NCBI GenBank assembly: GCA_044226535.1
Contig: JBGAGT010000001.1
Location: 186,001 to 250,000, forward strand
DNA from: VBCG01 sp044226535
Lineage (GTDB): Bacteria > Pseudomonadota > Gammaproteobacteria > Burkholderiales > Casimicrobiaceae
Reading direction: 5' to 3'
Length of the DNA stretch: 64,000 nt
Under the pieces are notes generated by a model that saw nothing but the letters and a program-made list of their open reading frames with translations, did no database searches and was not told the origin of the DNA. A program made the translations under genes and the position numbers. Positions 28,196-36,500 of this stretch are shown here, piece by piece (the first letter of the stretch is position 1; every line of letters begins with the position of its first letter).

Positions 28196-28965
28196 GCCAT
28201 CGCCTCGCGCGCCGCCGGGTGCCAGCGCAGCAGGCGCTGCTGCAACGCGCAGAGCAGGCTGTCGGCGACGAGGCCCAGCGCGCCGACCACGAGGATGCCC
28301 GCCAGCACGCGGTCCATCTGGAAGAACTCCTGGTACCAGAGGATGCGCCAGCCGATGCCGGCGTCGCCGCCGATGATCTCGCCGGCGACCAGCGACATCC
28401 ACGCGACGCCGAGCGACAGGCGCGCGCCGGCGAAGATCGACGGCAGCGCGGCCGGCAGGATCACGCGCCGCACGATCGAGCCCTCCGACGAGCCCAGCGA
28501 GCGCGCGGCATTGAGGAGCGCCGGGTCGACGCGGCGGATGCCGTCGAGCGTGCCGATGAAGATGGGGAAGAGCGACGCGTAGAAGATCAGGAACACCGGC
28601 ACCGCGCGACCGACGCCGAACATCAGGATCGCCAGCGGGATCCAGGCGATGGGGCTGATCGGCCGCAGGAACTCGGCGAGCGGGTCGACGATCGCCGCGA
28701 ACCATCGCGAGCGGCCGGCGAGCAGCGCCAGCGCGAGCCCCGCGGCGATCCCGGTGCCGTAGCCGATCGACAGGTGCACGAGGCTTGCCGCGATGTCCTG
28801 CGGCAGCTCACTGTGCAGCATGTCGACCAGCGCGCGCCAGACGGTCGCGGGCGGCGGCACCAGCGTGGCGTTGGCCGCCACGCGCGACGCGACCTGCCAT
28901 GCGCCGAGCGCGCAGGCGATGCCCGCGAGTGGCGCCAGGCGCTCGACGAGGCGCCGGCCGGTCAT
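28192..28965 (-). CDS. ABC transporter permease, SsuC/TauC type (first)
   Basis: 257 residues, about six helices, EAA loop LNAARSLGSSEGSIVRRVILPAALPSI. ATG 28965 is preceded by GAGGCG. It lies 52 bp after the enolase-superfamily gene on the same strand, so GntR regulator, enzyme, two permeases, ATPase and binding protein probably form one unit read from about 30.9 kb to 25.3 kb. Confidence 0.88.
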   Translation of the reverse strand: MTGRRLVERLAPLAGIACALGAWQVASRVAANATLVPPPATVWRALVDMLHSELPQDIAASLVHLSIGYGTGIAAGLALALLAGRSRWFAAIVDPLAEFLRPISPIAWIPLAILMFGVGRAVPVFLIFYASLFPIFIGTLDGIRRVDPALLNAARSLGSSEGSIVRRVILPAALPSIFAGARLSLGVAWMSLVAGEIIGGDAGIGWRILWYQEFFQMDRVLAGILVVGALGLVADSLLCALQQRLLRWHPAAREAMA

Positions 28966-29017
28966 CGCCGCGCCTCGACGGAGCTGGCGCCACGGGCCGC
29001 GGCCGCGCGCGGGAGCA

Positions 29018-30196
29018 TCACGCCTCCCACACCCGCGGCGCGCGCTCGAGGCAGGCGTCGAGCACGGCGGGATCGAGGCCCACGCCGAGGCCCGGCGGCG
29101 ACGGCAGCGGCGACACCGCACCGGCACAGCCTGCGAGGCCACCGCCGACCAGCGTCTCGAACAGGGGACTCTCGTCGAACTGCAGCTCGAGCATGTCGAA
29201 CGACGCCATGGCCGCCGACACCTGCAGGCTCGCCGCGTGCGCGACCGGCCCGCTCGGGTTGTGCGGCGACATGGCGATGCCGTGGTGCGCGAACCGGCGC
29301 GCGCATTCGAGCATCTGGTGCATGCCGCCGACGTACTTGACGTCGGGCATCATCACGTCGTAGCAGCCCGCCTCGCAGTAGGCGCGGAAGCCTTCGTAGC
29401 CGACCGCCTGCTCGAGGCCGGCGAGGCGCACGCCGTGCGAAGCCGCGCGGCGGCGCAGCCGCAGCAGCGCGTCGATCGACGCCGGCGTCTCGGCGATCGG
29501 GCACTCGACCCAGTGCGGTGCGTACGGCGCCACGGCGTCGATCATCCGCGTCGCGGCGGTTTCGTCGAAGCGCCAGTGGCAGTCGACCATCAACCGGCGG
29601 CCGGGGCCCGCCGCCTCGCGCACGGCGGCGATGCGTACCACGCCTTGCTGCATCGCCTCGTCGCCTTCGCCGCGGGCGCAGCGCGCGGGCGTCACCTCGT
29701 CGAAGGGCGCGATCTTGAGCGCGGTGAACCCGGCCTCGAGCGCGTCGCGCGCGCTTTGCGCGAAACCCGCGGGGGATCGATCGCGCGTGCGGCGGTTGAT
29801 GTTGGCGTACAGCGGCAGCGTGCCGCGCGCACGGCCGAGCGCGTCGCCCAGCAGGTCGCCGAGCGGCGAGTCGCGGTCCTGCCCGTGCAGGTCCCAGAGC
29901 GCCATGTCGAGCGCCGAGACGATCGCGGCGTCCTCGAGGCTTTCCGGCGCCATCGCCCGCGCGAACCACGACGGGTCGGCCGGTGCCATGCCCGCGGCCG
30001 CACCGTCTGCGCCGGCGCCCAGCAGCATGGGCACGATGCGCGACGCGGAGCGCGCGAGCCCCTCCTCGCGGCCGCCCAGCGTGGCCTCCCCCGTGCCGAC
30101 GCGCGAATCGGCGCGCTCGACCTCGACGAACGCCCAGCGCGTGCCCGGCGTGATCGTGGCGATCTTCAGCGAAATGCGGCGCAGCGGATGTCCCAT
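29018..30196 (-). CDS. Enolase-superfamily enzyme, mandelate racemase/muconate lactonizing type
   Basis: 392 residues: N-terminal capping domain and a TIM barrel. Metal ligands are visible as Asp in LMVDCHW, Glu in VECPIAE and a Glu in LAGLEQAVG. The His-Asp dyad is present as MPDVKYVGG and SPHNPSGP. The second-strand K-x-K base pair reads KIA here, so only one Lys is kept, which argues for a dehydratase-like or one-base mechanism rather than a racemase. It probably acts on a hydroxy- or sugar acid brought in by the neighbouring importer. It is 16 bp after the GntR gene. Confidence 0.83.
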   Translation of the reverse strand: MGHPLRRISLKIATITPGTRWAFVEVERADSRVGTGEATLGGREEGLARSASRIVPMLLGAGADGAAAGMAPADPSWFARAMAPESLEDAAIVSALDMALWDLHGQDRDSPLGDLLGDALGRARGTLPLYANINRRTRDRSPAGFAQSARDALEAGFTALKIAPFDEVTPARCARGEGDEAMQQGVVRIAAVREAAGPGRRLMVDCHWRFDETAATRMIDAVAPYAPHWVECPIAETPASIDALLRLRRRAASHGVRLAGLEQAVGYEGFRAYCEAGCYDVMMPDVKYVGGMHQMLECARRFAHHGIAMSPHNPSGPVAHAASLQVSAAMASFDMLELQFDESPLFETLVGGGLAGCAGAVSPLPSPPGLGVGLDPAVLDACLERAPRVWEA

Positions 30197-30211
30197 CGGC
30201 CGATCGTCGCC

Positions 30212-30895
30212 CTAGCGCTGCAGCGCGACGGCGGCGGGACGCCACGCCGCGACGCGCTCGAGCAGCACGTAGCGCGCCTTCTGCGTGTGCGCGCCCATGA
30301 TCAGCGCGGCGCCGTCGCCGTCGTGCGCCGCGATCGCGGTGATGAGGTGCCGGTGGTCGTTGGCGACCCCGGCGAAGCGCGACTCCCCGTAGCCGTAGTG
30401 GTGCCACAGCGCCGCCAGCAGCGTCCAGTGGCGGTCGACGATGGGCAGCGCGTCGTCGTTGGCGGCGAGGCGGTTGATCGCCTGGTGGAACAGCCGGTTG
30501 TGCGCGACGACCGCGGCATGGTCGGCGGCGCCGATCGCGCGCTCCAGGTCGTCCTCGATCGCGCGCAGCGCCTCGACGTCCGCGGGACGGCTGAGTTGCG
30601 CGGCACGTCGCGCCAATGTCATCTCCAGTGCGATGCGCACCTCGAAGAGGTTGGCGACGAAGTCGGCGTCGATGGTGCGCACGCGCGCGCTGCGGTTGGG
30701 CTCGCCCACCACCAGGCCCTCGCCGTGCAGCTCGCGCAGCGCCTCGCGCACCGGCATGTGGCTGACCGCGTAGCGCGACGCCAGCGCATCGATGGTCAGG
30801 CGCTCGCCGAAGCGGATCCGGCCGGCGACGATGTCGTCGCGGATGCGTCGCGCGACGTCCGCGGCATTGCCCGGCCGGTCGCCATCTTTGATCAT
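30212..30895 (-). CDS. GntR-family regulator with FCD ligand domain
   Basis: 227 residues. Winged helix at about 12-75 (LASRYAVSHMPVREALRELHGEGLV, split across the recognition helix) and an all-helical FCD domain with the metal-site residues in FHQAINR and NDHRHLITAI. FCD regulators usually sense carboxylates and control an adjacent catabolic operon. First gene of the enolase/importer run, preceded by strong promoter elements and two TTTGATCA-type sites that it may bind itself. Confidence 0.9.
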   Translation of the reverse strand: MIKDGDRPGNAADVARRIRDDIVAGRIRFGERLTIDALASRYAVSHMPVREALRELHGEGLVVGEPNRSARVRTIDADFVANLFEVRIALEMTLARRAAQLSRPADVEALRAIEDDLERAIGAADHAAVVAHNRLFHQAINRLAANDDALPIVDRHWTLLAALWHHYGYGESRFAGVANDHRHLITAIAAHDGDGAALIMGAHTQKARYVLLERVAAWRPAAVALQR

Positions 30896-30948
30896 ATTCT
30901 GGCATTATTGTCGCCAATTCTCCCATGGTCAACGCCAATTTGATCAAA
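30887..30948 (-). promoter_or_regulatory. gntR promoter with two TTTGATCA-type operator sites
   Basis: On the minus strand TTGACC (plus 30927-30932), 17 bp, AATAAT (plus 30904-30909) matches the sigma-70 consensus at 5/6 in each box. Transcription should begin near 30897, two bases before the ATG at 30895, so the mRNA is probably leaderless. TTTGATCAAA (30939-30948, a perfect palindrome) lies just upstream of the -35 and TTTGATCATATT (30887-30898) spans the start point, a layout expected for self-repression. Confidence 0.6.
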
Positions 30949-31096
30949 TATGGCCCACGCGTCGGCGACTGCCGACACGGCAATCAGCGGGCCGGGCACA
31001 CCGGGTAGCGCCGGACGCGCACACGGCGCGGCCCGCGGGGCGTCGTATGCTCTCGCGATCGAACGCATCCGCGCTCGTTCCGACAGGGAGTCGACG

Positions 31097-31834
31097 ATGA
31101 ACGCTTCGCTTCGCGCCACCATGCTGGCGGCGAGCCTCGCCACCGCCTGCGCCACGCCCCTCGCCCGGGCCGATATCGTGTTCTTCACCGGCACCAACAT
31201 GAGCGGCGACCAGTTCGCGCTGCACGTGCCCACGCCCAACTTCGACAACGGGCCGTACAACGACCGCGCGCGCTCGGCATACGTGCGCGACGGGGCGTGG
31301 CTGGTCTGCACCGACGCCAATTTCCAGGGCGACTGCCAGACCCTCGGTCCCGGCAGCTATGCCACGCTCGAGCACGGGCTCGACCGCAACATTTCCTCGG
31401 CGCGGCCGGTCGGCGGCGGCTACGCGCAGCCGCAAGGCGGATATGGACAGCCGCAGGGCGCGCAGGGCGGCTACAACGCGCCCCCGCCGCCGCCCGGCGC
31501 GTATCCGCCGCCGCAAGGCGGCTACAACCAGGGCTATGCGCCGGCGCCCGGCGCCGTGCTCTACGAGCAGCCCGGCTTCGGCGGCCGCGCCTTCCCCATC
31601 AACCGCGAGCGCATCGGCAATTTCGACCGCACGCAGTTCAACGATCGCGCGCAGTCGCTGCGCATCGCCTACGGCTACTGGATCTTCTGCAGCGACGCCG
31701 ATTTCCAGGGCAATTGCCGCACCTTCGGGCCCGGCGACTATCCCTCGCTCGAGTGGTCGCTCAATCGCAGCATCTCGTCGGGGCGCATGATCAGCAACGA
31801 CTACCCGTACAACCAGCAGCCGAACTGGCGATGA
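31097..31834 (+). CDS. Secreted protein with two beta/gamma-crystallin domains
   Basis: 245 residues. Signal peptide about 1-25 (ends ARA). Two related domains, about 27-105 and 152-235, each ending in a pattern of the type W-x-C-x-DA-x-FQG-x-C (LVCTDANFQGDC and IFCSDADFQGNC) and then LGPG/FGPG with YPSLEW-type strands, as in bacterial beta/gamma-crystallins. They are joined by a Gln/Gly/Pro/Tyr-rich linker of about 45 residues. The fold often binds calcium; the canonical N/D-N/D-x-x-S/T-S motif is only partly visible (DRNISS, NRSISS). Ribosome site GGGAG six bases before ATG. Function unknown. Confidence 0.82.
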   Translation: MNASLRATMLAASLATACATPLARADIVFFTGTNMSGDQFALHVPTPNFDNGPYNDRARSAYVRDGAWLVCTDANFQGDCQTLGPGSYATLEHGLDRNISSARPVGGGYAQPQGGYGQPQGAQGGYNAPPPPPGAYPPPQGGYNQGYAPAPGAVLYEQPGFGGRAFPINRERIGNFDRTQFNDRAQSLRIAYGYWIFCSDADFQGNCRTFGPGDYPSLEWSLNRSISSGRMISNDYPYNQQPNWR

Positions 31835-31894
31835 GCCGGCTTCGAGCCGTGCCACGCATGCCCGCGATGCCCGGTGCCGTCGCGCGCACGGGGA

Positions 31895-31970
31895 TGGTGC
31901 CGGCACCAGGGCTCGAACCCGGGACCTTCGGTTTACAAAACCGCTGCTCTACCAACTGAGCTATGCCGGC
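31895..31970 (-). tRNA. tRNA-Thr (anticodon UGU)
   Basis: 76 nt including an encoded CCA. Acceptor GCCGGCA/TGCCGGC, D-arm GCTC/GAGC, anticodon loop TTTGTAA (anticodon TGT), T-loop TTCGAGC closed by CCGGG/CCTGG. One mismatch (G-A) at the top of the anticodon stem. Stands alone between the crystallin gene and a glycosyltransferase-like gene. Confidence 0.96.
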
Positions 31971-32039
31971 GCGGGGTGAATTGTACGTGGCGCATTGCCG
32001 ACGCCCTGCGCCGTCGCCGCCTCCGGCCCGACGCGCGCA

Positions 32040-33086
32040 TCACGCGCCACCGCGCAACCGCCTCCTCACGTCGGGCGAGGTGAGCCGGTGCAACAGGAGC
32101 CTGCAGGGCGCGACCAGGGCCCGCGCCACGCGCACCGCAAGGCCGTCCTGCGCGGTCTCGAACCCGGTCGTCCAGGCCGCGCATGCCCGGCGGCCGCGCG
32201 CCTCCAGGCGCGCCAGGTAGTCGGCACGGAGCGCCTGCAGCGCGGCGTCCTCTTCGTGCCCGCCGGTTGCGCCGGGGAGGCGCGCGGCGGCACCGCCGGT
32301 GGCAGCATCGAGGCCCGAGAAGTGGAAGAACAGCAGCGGCACGCCCCCGCCTGCACCCTTCGCAGGCCCACCGCGGCCCAGGGCATCGCTGCGCACGCGG
32401 TAGCCCTCGCCGTCGCGCTCGATGTGCCGCTCGTCGAGGTTCCAGGGCCCGACGTTCCAGCCCGGGTCGCGCACGATGCGCACGCCCTCGAACAGCCCCG
32501 GCACGAGGTCGAGCCAGCGCTGGTCGCCGTTCTGGCCATGCGCCACGTCGACGGCGCAGGCTTGCGCGAGCTTGCACTTCCACCAGTCGAGGAAGGCGCG
32601 CGCCGGCGCGCCCTCGCGCAGCGCGACGAAGCCCGAGTTGAAGCTGCCGGCCTGCAGCACCAGGAGCTCGTCGCGCAGCGTGCGCGGCAGGGCGTCGATG
32701 CGGTGCGGCGTGAGCACGATCTCGGCGCGGTCGAGGGCGCGCACCAGCGGCTCGAGCGGTGCCTGCGCGACGATGTCGGTGTCGAGGAAGAGGACGCGCG
32801 AAGCACCCTCGTCGAGCGCAAGCGCCATGGCCCAGGGCTTGGCGGCGAAGGCGATTTCGTTCACGCGGTGGCGCCTCGCGAAGGCCTCGACATCGGGCAT
32901 CCCGGTGGCGGCGAGCGGAAGCGCCTCGAAGGGCTCGGATGGGGCGCAATGCCGGGTGTCGCGCGCGACCAGCACCAGCCGGCGGCGCGCCTGCGGCAGG
33001 TGGCGCGCGACGCTGTCGAACAGGCTGCGGGCGCGCGCCAGGTGGTCGGGCGTGGCGACCGAGACCACCGCGACGCTGTCGGCCAT
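32040..33086 (-). CDS. Glycosyltransferase-like protein (GT8-type fold)
   Basis: 348 residues from ATG 33086. It begins with the strand SVAVVSVATPDHL, has a metal/nucleotide-sugar DTD motif at 102-104 (LFLDTDIVA), and later FNSGFVAL and NGDQRWLDLVP, all features of GT-A glycosyltransferases that move a sugar from an NDP-sugar. No membrane helices, so cytoplasmic. Acceptor unknown. It lies 11 bp after sspB on the same strand. Confidence 0.75.
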   Translation of the reverse strand: MADSVAVVSVATPDHLARARSLFDSVARHLPQARRRLVLVARDTRHCAPSEPFEALPLAATGMPDVEAFARRHRVNEIAFAAKPWAMALALDEGASRVLFLDTDIVAQAPLEPLVRALDRAEIVLTPHRIDALPRTLRDELLVLQAGSFNSGFVALREGAPARAFLDWWKCKLAQACAVDVAHGQNGDQRWLDLVPGLFEGVRIVRDPGWNVGPWNLDERHIERDGEGYRVRSDALGRGGPAKGAGGGVPLLFFHFSGLDAATGGAAARLPGATGGHEEDAALQALRADYLARLEARGRRACAAWTTGFETAQDGLAVRVARALVAPCRLLLHRLTSPDVRRRLRGGA

Positions 33087-33097
33087 CGCCGGGCGCG

Positions 33098-33517
33098 CTA
33101 CTTGATGATCTGCAGGTGCGAAGGACGCGGCTTGGGCTTGTCCGGCGCGCCCGCGGGTGCGGTGCCAACGGGCGCATCGGCCGGGCCCACCGCGGCGGCC
33201 GCGTCGGGCGACACCGTGAAGGCGAAGCCGTAGCCCGTCTCCTTGGCGAAGATCCCCGCCACCGTGGGGATGGGCACCAGCACCTCCTGCGAGGCGCCGT
33301 TGAAGCGCGCCGTGAAGCGGATCCAGTCGTTGTCGATGGTGAGCTTGCGCGTCGCCGAATGCGAGACGTTGAGCACGATCTCGCCGTTCTTGACGAAGGC
33401 CTGCGGCACGCGCGTGTCGGCGTTGACCTTCACCGCGAGGTAGGGCGTGAGACCGTTGTCGGCGCACCATTCGCAGATGGCGCGCACGAGGTAGGGCTTG
33501 GCGGACTGCTCGGACAT
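33098..33517 (-). CDS. sspB: ClpXP protease specificity-enhancing factor SspB
   Basis: 139 residues. The conserved substrate-binding core is present (KPYLVRAICEWCADNG near the start, then VSHSATRKLTIDND and IPTVAGIFAKETG), followed by an Ala/Pro-rich flexible linker and a short basic C-terminal tail that docks on ClpX. SspB brings ssrA-tagged and other proteins to ClpXP. The petABC-sspA-sspB order is common in betaproteobacteria. Confidence 0.94.
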   Translation of the reverse strand: MSEQSAKPYLVRAICEWCADNGLTPYLAVKVNADTRVPQAFVKNGEIVLNVSHSATRKLTIDNDWIRFTARFNGASQEVLVPIPTVAGIFAKETGYGFAFTVSPDAAAAVGPADAPVGTAPAGAPDKPKPRPSHLQIIK

Positions 33518-33646
33518 GACGGCGAAGGATGCTACGCCCGGTGGGGATCGGTCAACAGGCCCCGCGGCGTCCGCGCCGCGCGCTCCCGCCGGGGCCGCGC
33601 GAACGGAGGCGAGGGCCGGAGGCTGCGGCCGGGAGCGACGCGGCGC

Positions 33647-34246
33647 CTAGCGGCGCATGCCGCGCTCGGCCGAGGTCAGCGCCTCGGAGAACGCGGGCCG
33701 CGCGAACAGGCGCTCGGCGTACTTCATCAGCGGCGCGGCCTGCTTGGGCATCTGGATGCCGTAGTAGTCGAGCCGCCACAGCAGCGGCGTGATCGCCACG
33801 TCGAGCATCGAGTACTCGTCGCCGAGCATGTGCTTGTGCTTGGCGAACACCGGCGTGATCTGCAGCAGCGAGTCGCGCACCAGGTGCCGCGCCTTCTCGG
33901 CGTTCTTCTGGTTGTTCCCTTCCAGCGCGTCGATGTGGATGAAGAGCTCCTTCTCGAAGCGGTGCAGGAACAGCCGTGCCCGCGCGCGCATCACCGGGTC
34001 CGCGGGCATGAGCTGCGGGTGCGGGAAGCGCTCGTCGATGTACTCGTTGATGATGTTGGACTCGTGCAGCACGAGATCGCGCTCGACCAGCACGGGGACC
34101 TGGTTGTAGGGGTTCATCACCGCGAGGTCCTCGGGCTTGTGCTCGAGGTCGACGTCGATGATCTGGAAGTCCATGCCCTTCTCGTGCAGCACGATGCGGC
34201 AGCGCTGCGAGAAGGGGTCGGTGGTGCCGCTGTAGAGGGTCATCAT
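33647..34246 (-). CDS. sspA: Stringent starvation protein A (GST fold)
   Basis: 199 residues: thioredoxin-like N-terminal domain (SGTTDPFSQRCRIVLHEKG) and an all-helical C-terminal GST domain. SspA binds RNA polymerase and alters transcription in stress; it lacks transferase activity. Good ribosome site (AGGGAG) before ATG 34246. A 145-bp gap with a strong hairpin separates it from petC, while sspB follows after 129 bp. Confidence 0.95.
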   Translation of the reverse strand: MMTLYSGTTDPFSQRCRIVLHEKGMDFQIIDVDLEHKPEDLAVMNPYNQVPVLVERDLVLHESNIINEYIDERFPHPQLMPADPVMRARARLFLHRFEKELFIHIDALEGNNQKNAEKARHLVRDSLLQITPVFAKHKHMLGDEYSMLDVAITPLLWRLDYYGIQMPKQAAPLMKYAERLFARPAFSEALTSAERGMRR

Positions 34247-34302
34247 GGTCGGTGCTCCCTGCGCGTGCCGTGACGGCCGCGCGTCAATCGCTCGAAGCTC
34301 GT

Positions 34303-34335
34303 GGCCGGCGAGCGCGGGTTGGGGGCTCGCTCGCC
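34303..34335. terminator. Hairpin in the petC-sspA gap
   Basis: CCGGCGAGCG (34303-34312) and CGCTCGCCGG (34326-34335) form a perfect 10-bp stem with a 13-nt loop in the 145-bp gap. No T-run follows on either strand, so it could end or attenuate pet transcription in a Rho-assisted way, or stabilise the mRNA end. Confidence 0.4.
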
Positions 34336-34391
34336 GGTGCGCCGCGCGGGTCCCCTCGCCGTGCGACGGGGCCGCGGGCGGTGAAAGTCGG

Positions 34392-35216
34392 TCAGTGGAT
34401 GTCGCGCCAGATGTCGCGCTTCAGCGCGTAGACCAGCGTGAACAGCACGCCCAGGAACAGCAGCACGCCGATGCCGAGGCGGATGCGCTGGTTCTTGGCG
34501 GGCTCGGCGACGTAGTCGAGGTAGTTGACGAGGTCGGCGACGGCGCCTTCGTACTGCGTCTGGGTCATCGTGCCCGTGCCGTCGGCCTCGAGGGTCACCA
34601 GCGCCCACTTGCCGCCCGCGAGCGCCTCGACGCCGACCAGGCGCTTCGCGCCGATCGCGGCGCCCATCGCCTTCTCGTGGTCCTCGAACTCGGTCTCGAC
34701 GCGCTTCTTCGCGCCCTGCAGGTGCGCCAGCACGTGCGGCATGCCCACGTTGGGGAACACCAGGTTGTTCCAGCCGGTCGCCGACTTGGGGTCGCGGTAG
34801 AAGCCGAGCAGATAGTTGTACAGCCAGGCGGTGCCGCGCACGCGCGCCTCGACCGACAGGTCGGGCGGCGCCGCGCCGAACCAGGCCTTGGCGTCGGCCG
34901 CCGGCATGGCGACCGTCATGGTGTCGCCGATCTTCTGGTCGCCGAAGATCAGGTTGTCGCGGATCTCCTGCTCGGTGAGGCCGATGTCGGTGAGCCGGTT
35001 GTAGCGCATGAACTTCGCCGAGTGGCATCCCTGGCAATAGTTCGCGAACATCCGCGCGCCGCGTTGCAGCGACTCGTCGTCGAGGCGGTGGATCGGCGCC
35101 GGCGGCAGGATCAGGTTGCTCTCGTTGGCGAGCGCCGCGCCCGCGAACAGCGCGAGCATGGCGGCGAGGACGCCGGCGGAAAGGGTGGCGATGGTCTTCA
35201 TCATGGATCCGCTCAT
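34392..35216 (-). CDS. petC: Cytochrome c1 of the bc1 complex
   Basis: 274 residues. Signal peptide about 1-30, haem-c motif CQGCH at 61-65, and a C-terminal membrane anchor (about 249-266) ending KRDIWRDIH. It accepts electrons from the Rieske centre and passes them to cytochrome c. ATG 35216 overlaps the cytochrome b stop (ATGA); an ATG four codons later (35204) is an alternative. Confidence 0.95.
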   Translation of the reverse strand: MSGSMMKTIATLSAGVLAAMLALFAGAALANESNLILPPAPIHRLDDESLQRGARMFANYCQGCHSAKFMRYNRLTDIGLTEQEIRDNLIFGDQKIGDTMTVAMPAADAKAWFGAAPPDLSVEARVRGTAWLYNYLLGFYRDPKSATGWNNLVFPNVGMPHVLAHLQGAKKRVETEFEDHEKAMGAAIGAKRLVGVEALAGGKWALVTLEADGTGTMTQTQYEGAVADLVNYLDYVAEPAKNQRIRLGIGVLLFLGVLFTLVYALKRDIWRDIH

Positions 35217-36487
35217 CCGCGCACCCGCGTCGGCTCGGGCAAGGTCTTGTCGCGCGCCGTGTACCAGGGCATCAGGATGAAGAACAGGAAGTAGCCGATG
35301 GTCAGCACGCGCGCGACCACGGTGGCGCGGTCGGCGCCGCCGAGCAGCGGCCACTTCTCGGGGAACTGGCCCCATACCGTCACCGGCACCACGCCGAGGT
35401 AGCCGAGGATCAGGAAGCAGACCACGAAGATCGCGAGCCAGGTCTTGAACAGGCGGCCGCGGTAGCGGATCGACTTGACCTTGCCGCGGTCGAGCCAGGG
35501 CAGCGCGAAGAAGATCAGCACCGAGACGCCCATGACGATCACGCCCCAGACCTGCGTGCCCCAGAACGAGGGCACCGCGCGCAGCATCGCGTAGTACGGC
35601 GTGAAGTACCACACCGGCGCGATGTGCTCGGGGGTCTGCAGCGGGTTGGCGGGGATGAAGTTGTTCGCCTCGAGGAAGTAGCCGCCCATCTCGGGGACGA
35701 AGAACACGATCAGCGAGAACACGGCGAGGAAGACCACCACGCCGACGATGTCCTTGATCGTGTAGTAGGGGTGCGAGTAGATGCCGTCGAGCGGCAGCCC
35801 CGTCTTCGGGTCCTTGGGCTGGTGCTTGACGTCGACGCCGTCGGGGTTGTTCGAGCCCACCTCGTGCAGCGCCATCAGGTGCGCGGCGACGAGGCCGAGC
35901 AGCACCAGCGGCAGCGCGATCACGTGGAACGCGAAGAAACGGTTGAGCGTGATGTCGGAGACCGTGTAGTCGCCGCGGATCCACACCGCGAGGTCCTCGC
36001 CGATGAAGGGGATCGAGCTGAAGAGGTTGACGATCACCTGCGCGCCCCAGTACGACATCTGGCCCCAGGGAAGCAGGTAGCCGAAGAACGCCTCGGCCAT
36101 CAGCGCGAGGTAGATCATGCAGCCGAAGATCCAGATCAGCTCGCGTGGCTTGCGGTAGCTGCCGTAGAGCAGGCCGCGGAACATGTGCAGGTACACGACG
36201 ATGAAGAACATCGACGCGCCGGTGGAGTGCATGTAGCGGATCAGCCAGCCCCAGCTGACGTCGCGCATGATGTACTCGACCGACTCGAAGGCCTTCTGCG
36301 CGTCGGGCTTGTAGTTCATCGTCAGGAAGATGCCCGTGACGATCTGCAGCACCAGCACCAGCGCGGCCAGCGAGCCGAAGTAGTACCAGAAGTTGAAGTT
36401 CTTGGGCGCGACGTACTTGCCCCACTGCGACTCCCACAGCTCGGTCAGCGGGAAGCGGGCGTCGATCCAGGCCATCACCTTGCTCAT
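35213..36487 (-). CDS. petB: Cytochrome b of the bc1 complex
   Basis: 424 residues with eight or more helices. Haem-ligand His pairs are seen in RYMHSTGASMFFIVVYLH and in FAFHVIALPLVLLGLVAAH (helices B and D). The quinol-oxidation site PEWY motif reads PVWY here (HIAPVWYFTPYYA), a variant known in some groups. ATG 36487, 13 bp after the Rieske gene. Middle gene of petABC. Confidence 0.96.
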   Translation of the reverse strand: MSKVMAWIDARFPLTELWESQWGKYVAPKNFNFWYYFGSLAALVLVLQIVTGIFLTMNYKPDAQKAFESVEYIMRDVSWGWLIRYMHSTGASMFFIVVYLHMFRGLLYGSYRKPRELIWIFGCMIYLALMAEAFFGYLLPWGQMSYWGAQVIVNLFSSIPFIGEDLAVWIRGDYTVSDITLNRFFAFHVIALPLVLLGLVAAHLMALHEVGSNNPDGVDVKHQPKDPKTGLPLDGIYSHPYYTIKDIVGVVVFLAVFSLIVFFVPEMGGYFLEANNFIPANPLQTPEHIAPVWYFTPYYAMLRAVPSFWGTQVWGVIVMGVSVLIFFALPWLDRGKVKSIRYRGRLFKTWLAIFVVCFLILGYLGVVPVTVWGQFPEKWPLLGGADRATVVARVLTIGYFLFFILMPWYTARDKTLPEPTRVRG

Positions 36488-36500
36488 GCTCTTCGTCCCC

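Noticed and set aside
33582..33636. Inverted repeat GCTCCCG/CGGGAGC between sspB and sspA as a terminator
   Set aside because: Only 7 bp with a loop of more than 40 nt in very GC-rich DNA and no T-run; likely chance.
35213..36487. PVWY instead of PEWY in cytochrome b as a damaging mutation
   Set aside because: Variants of this motif are natural in some bacterial bc1 complexes and the rest of the protein is intact.
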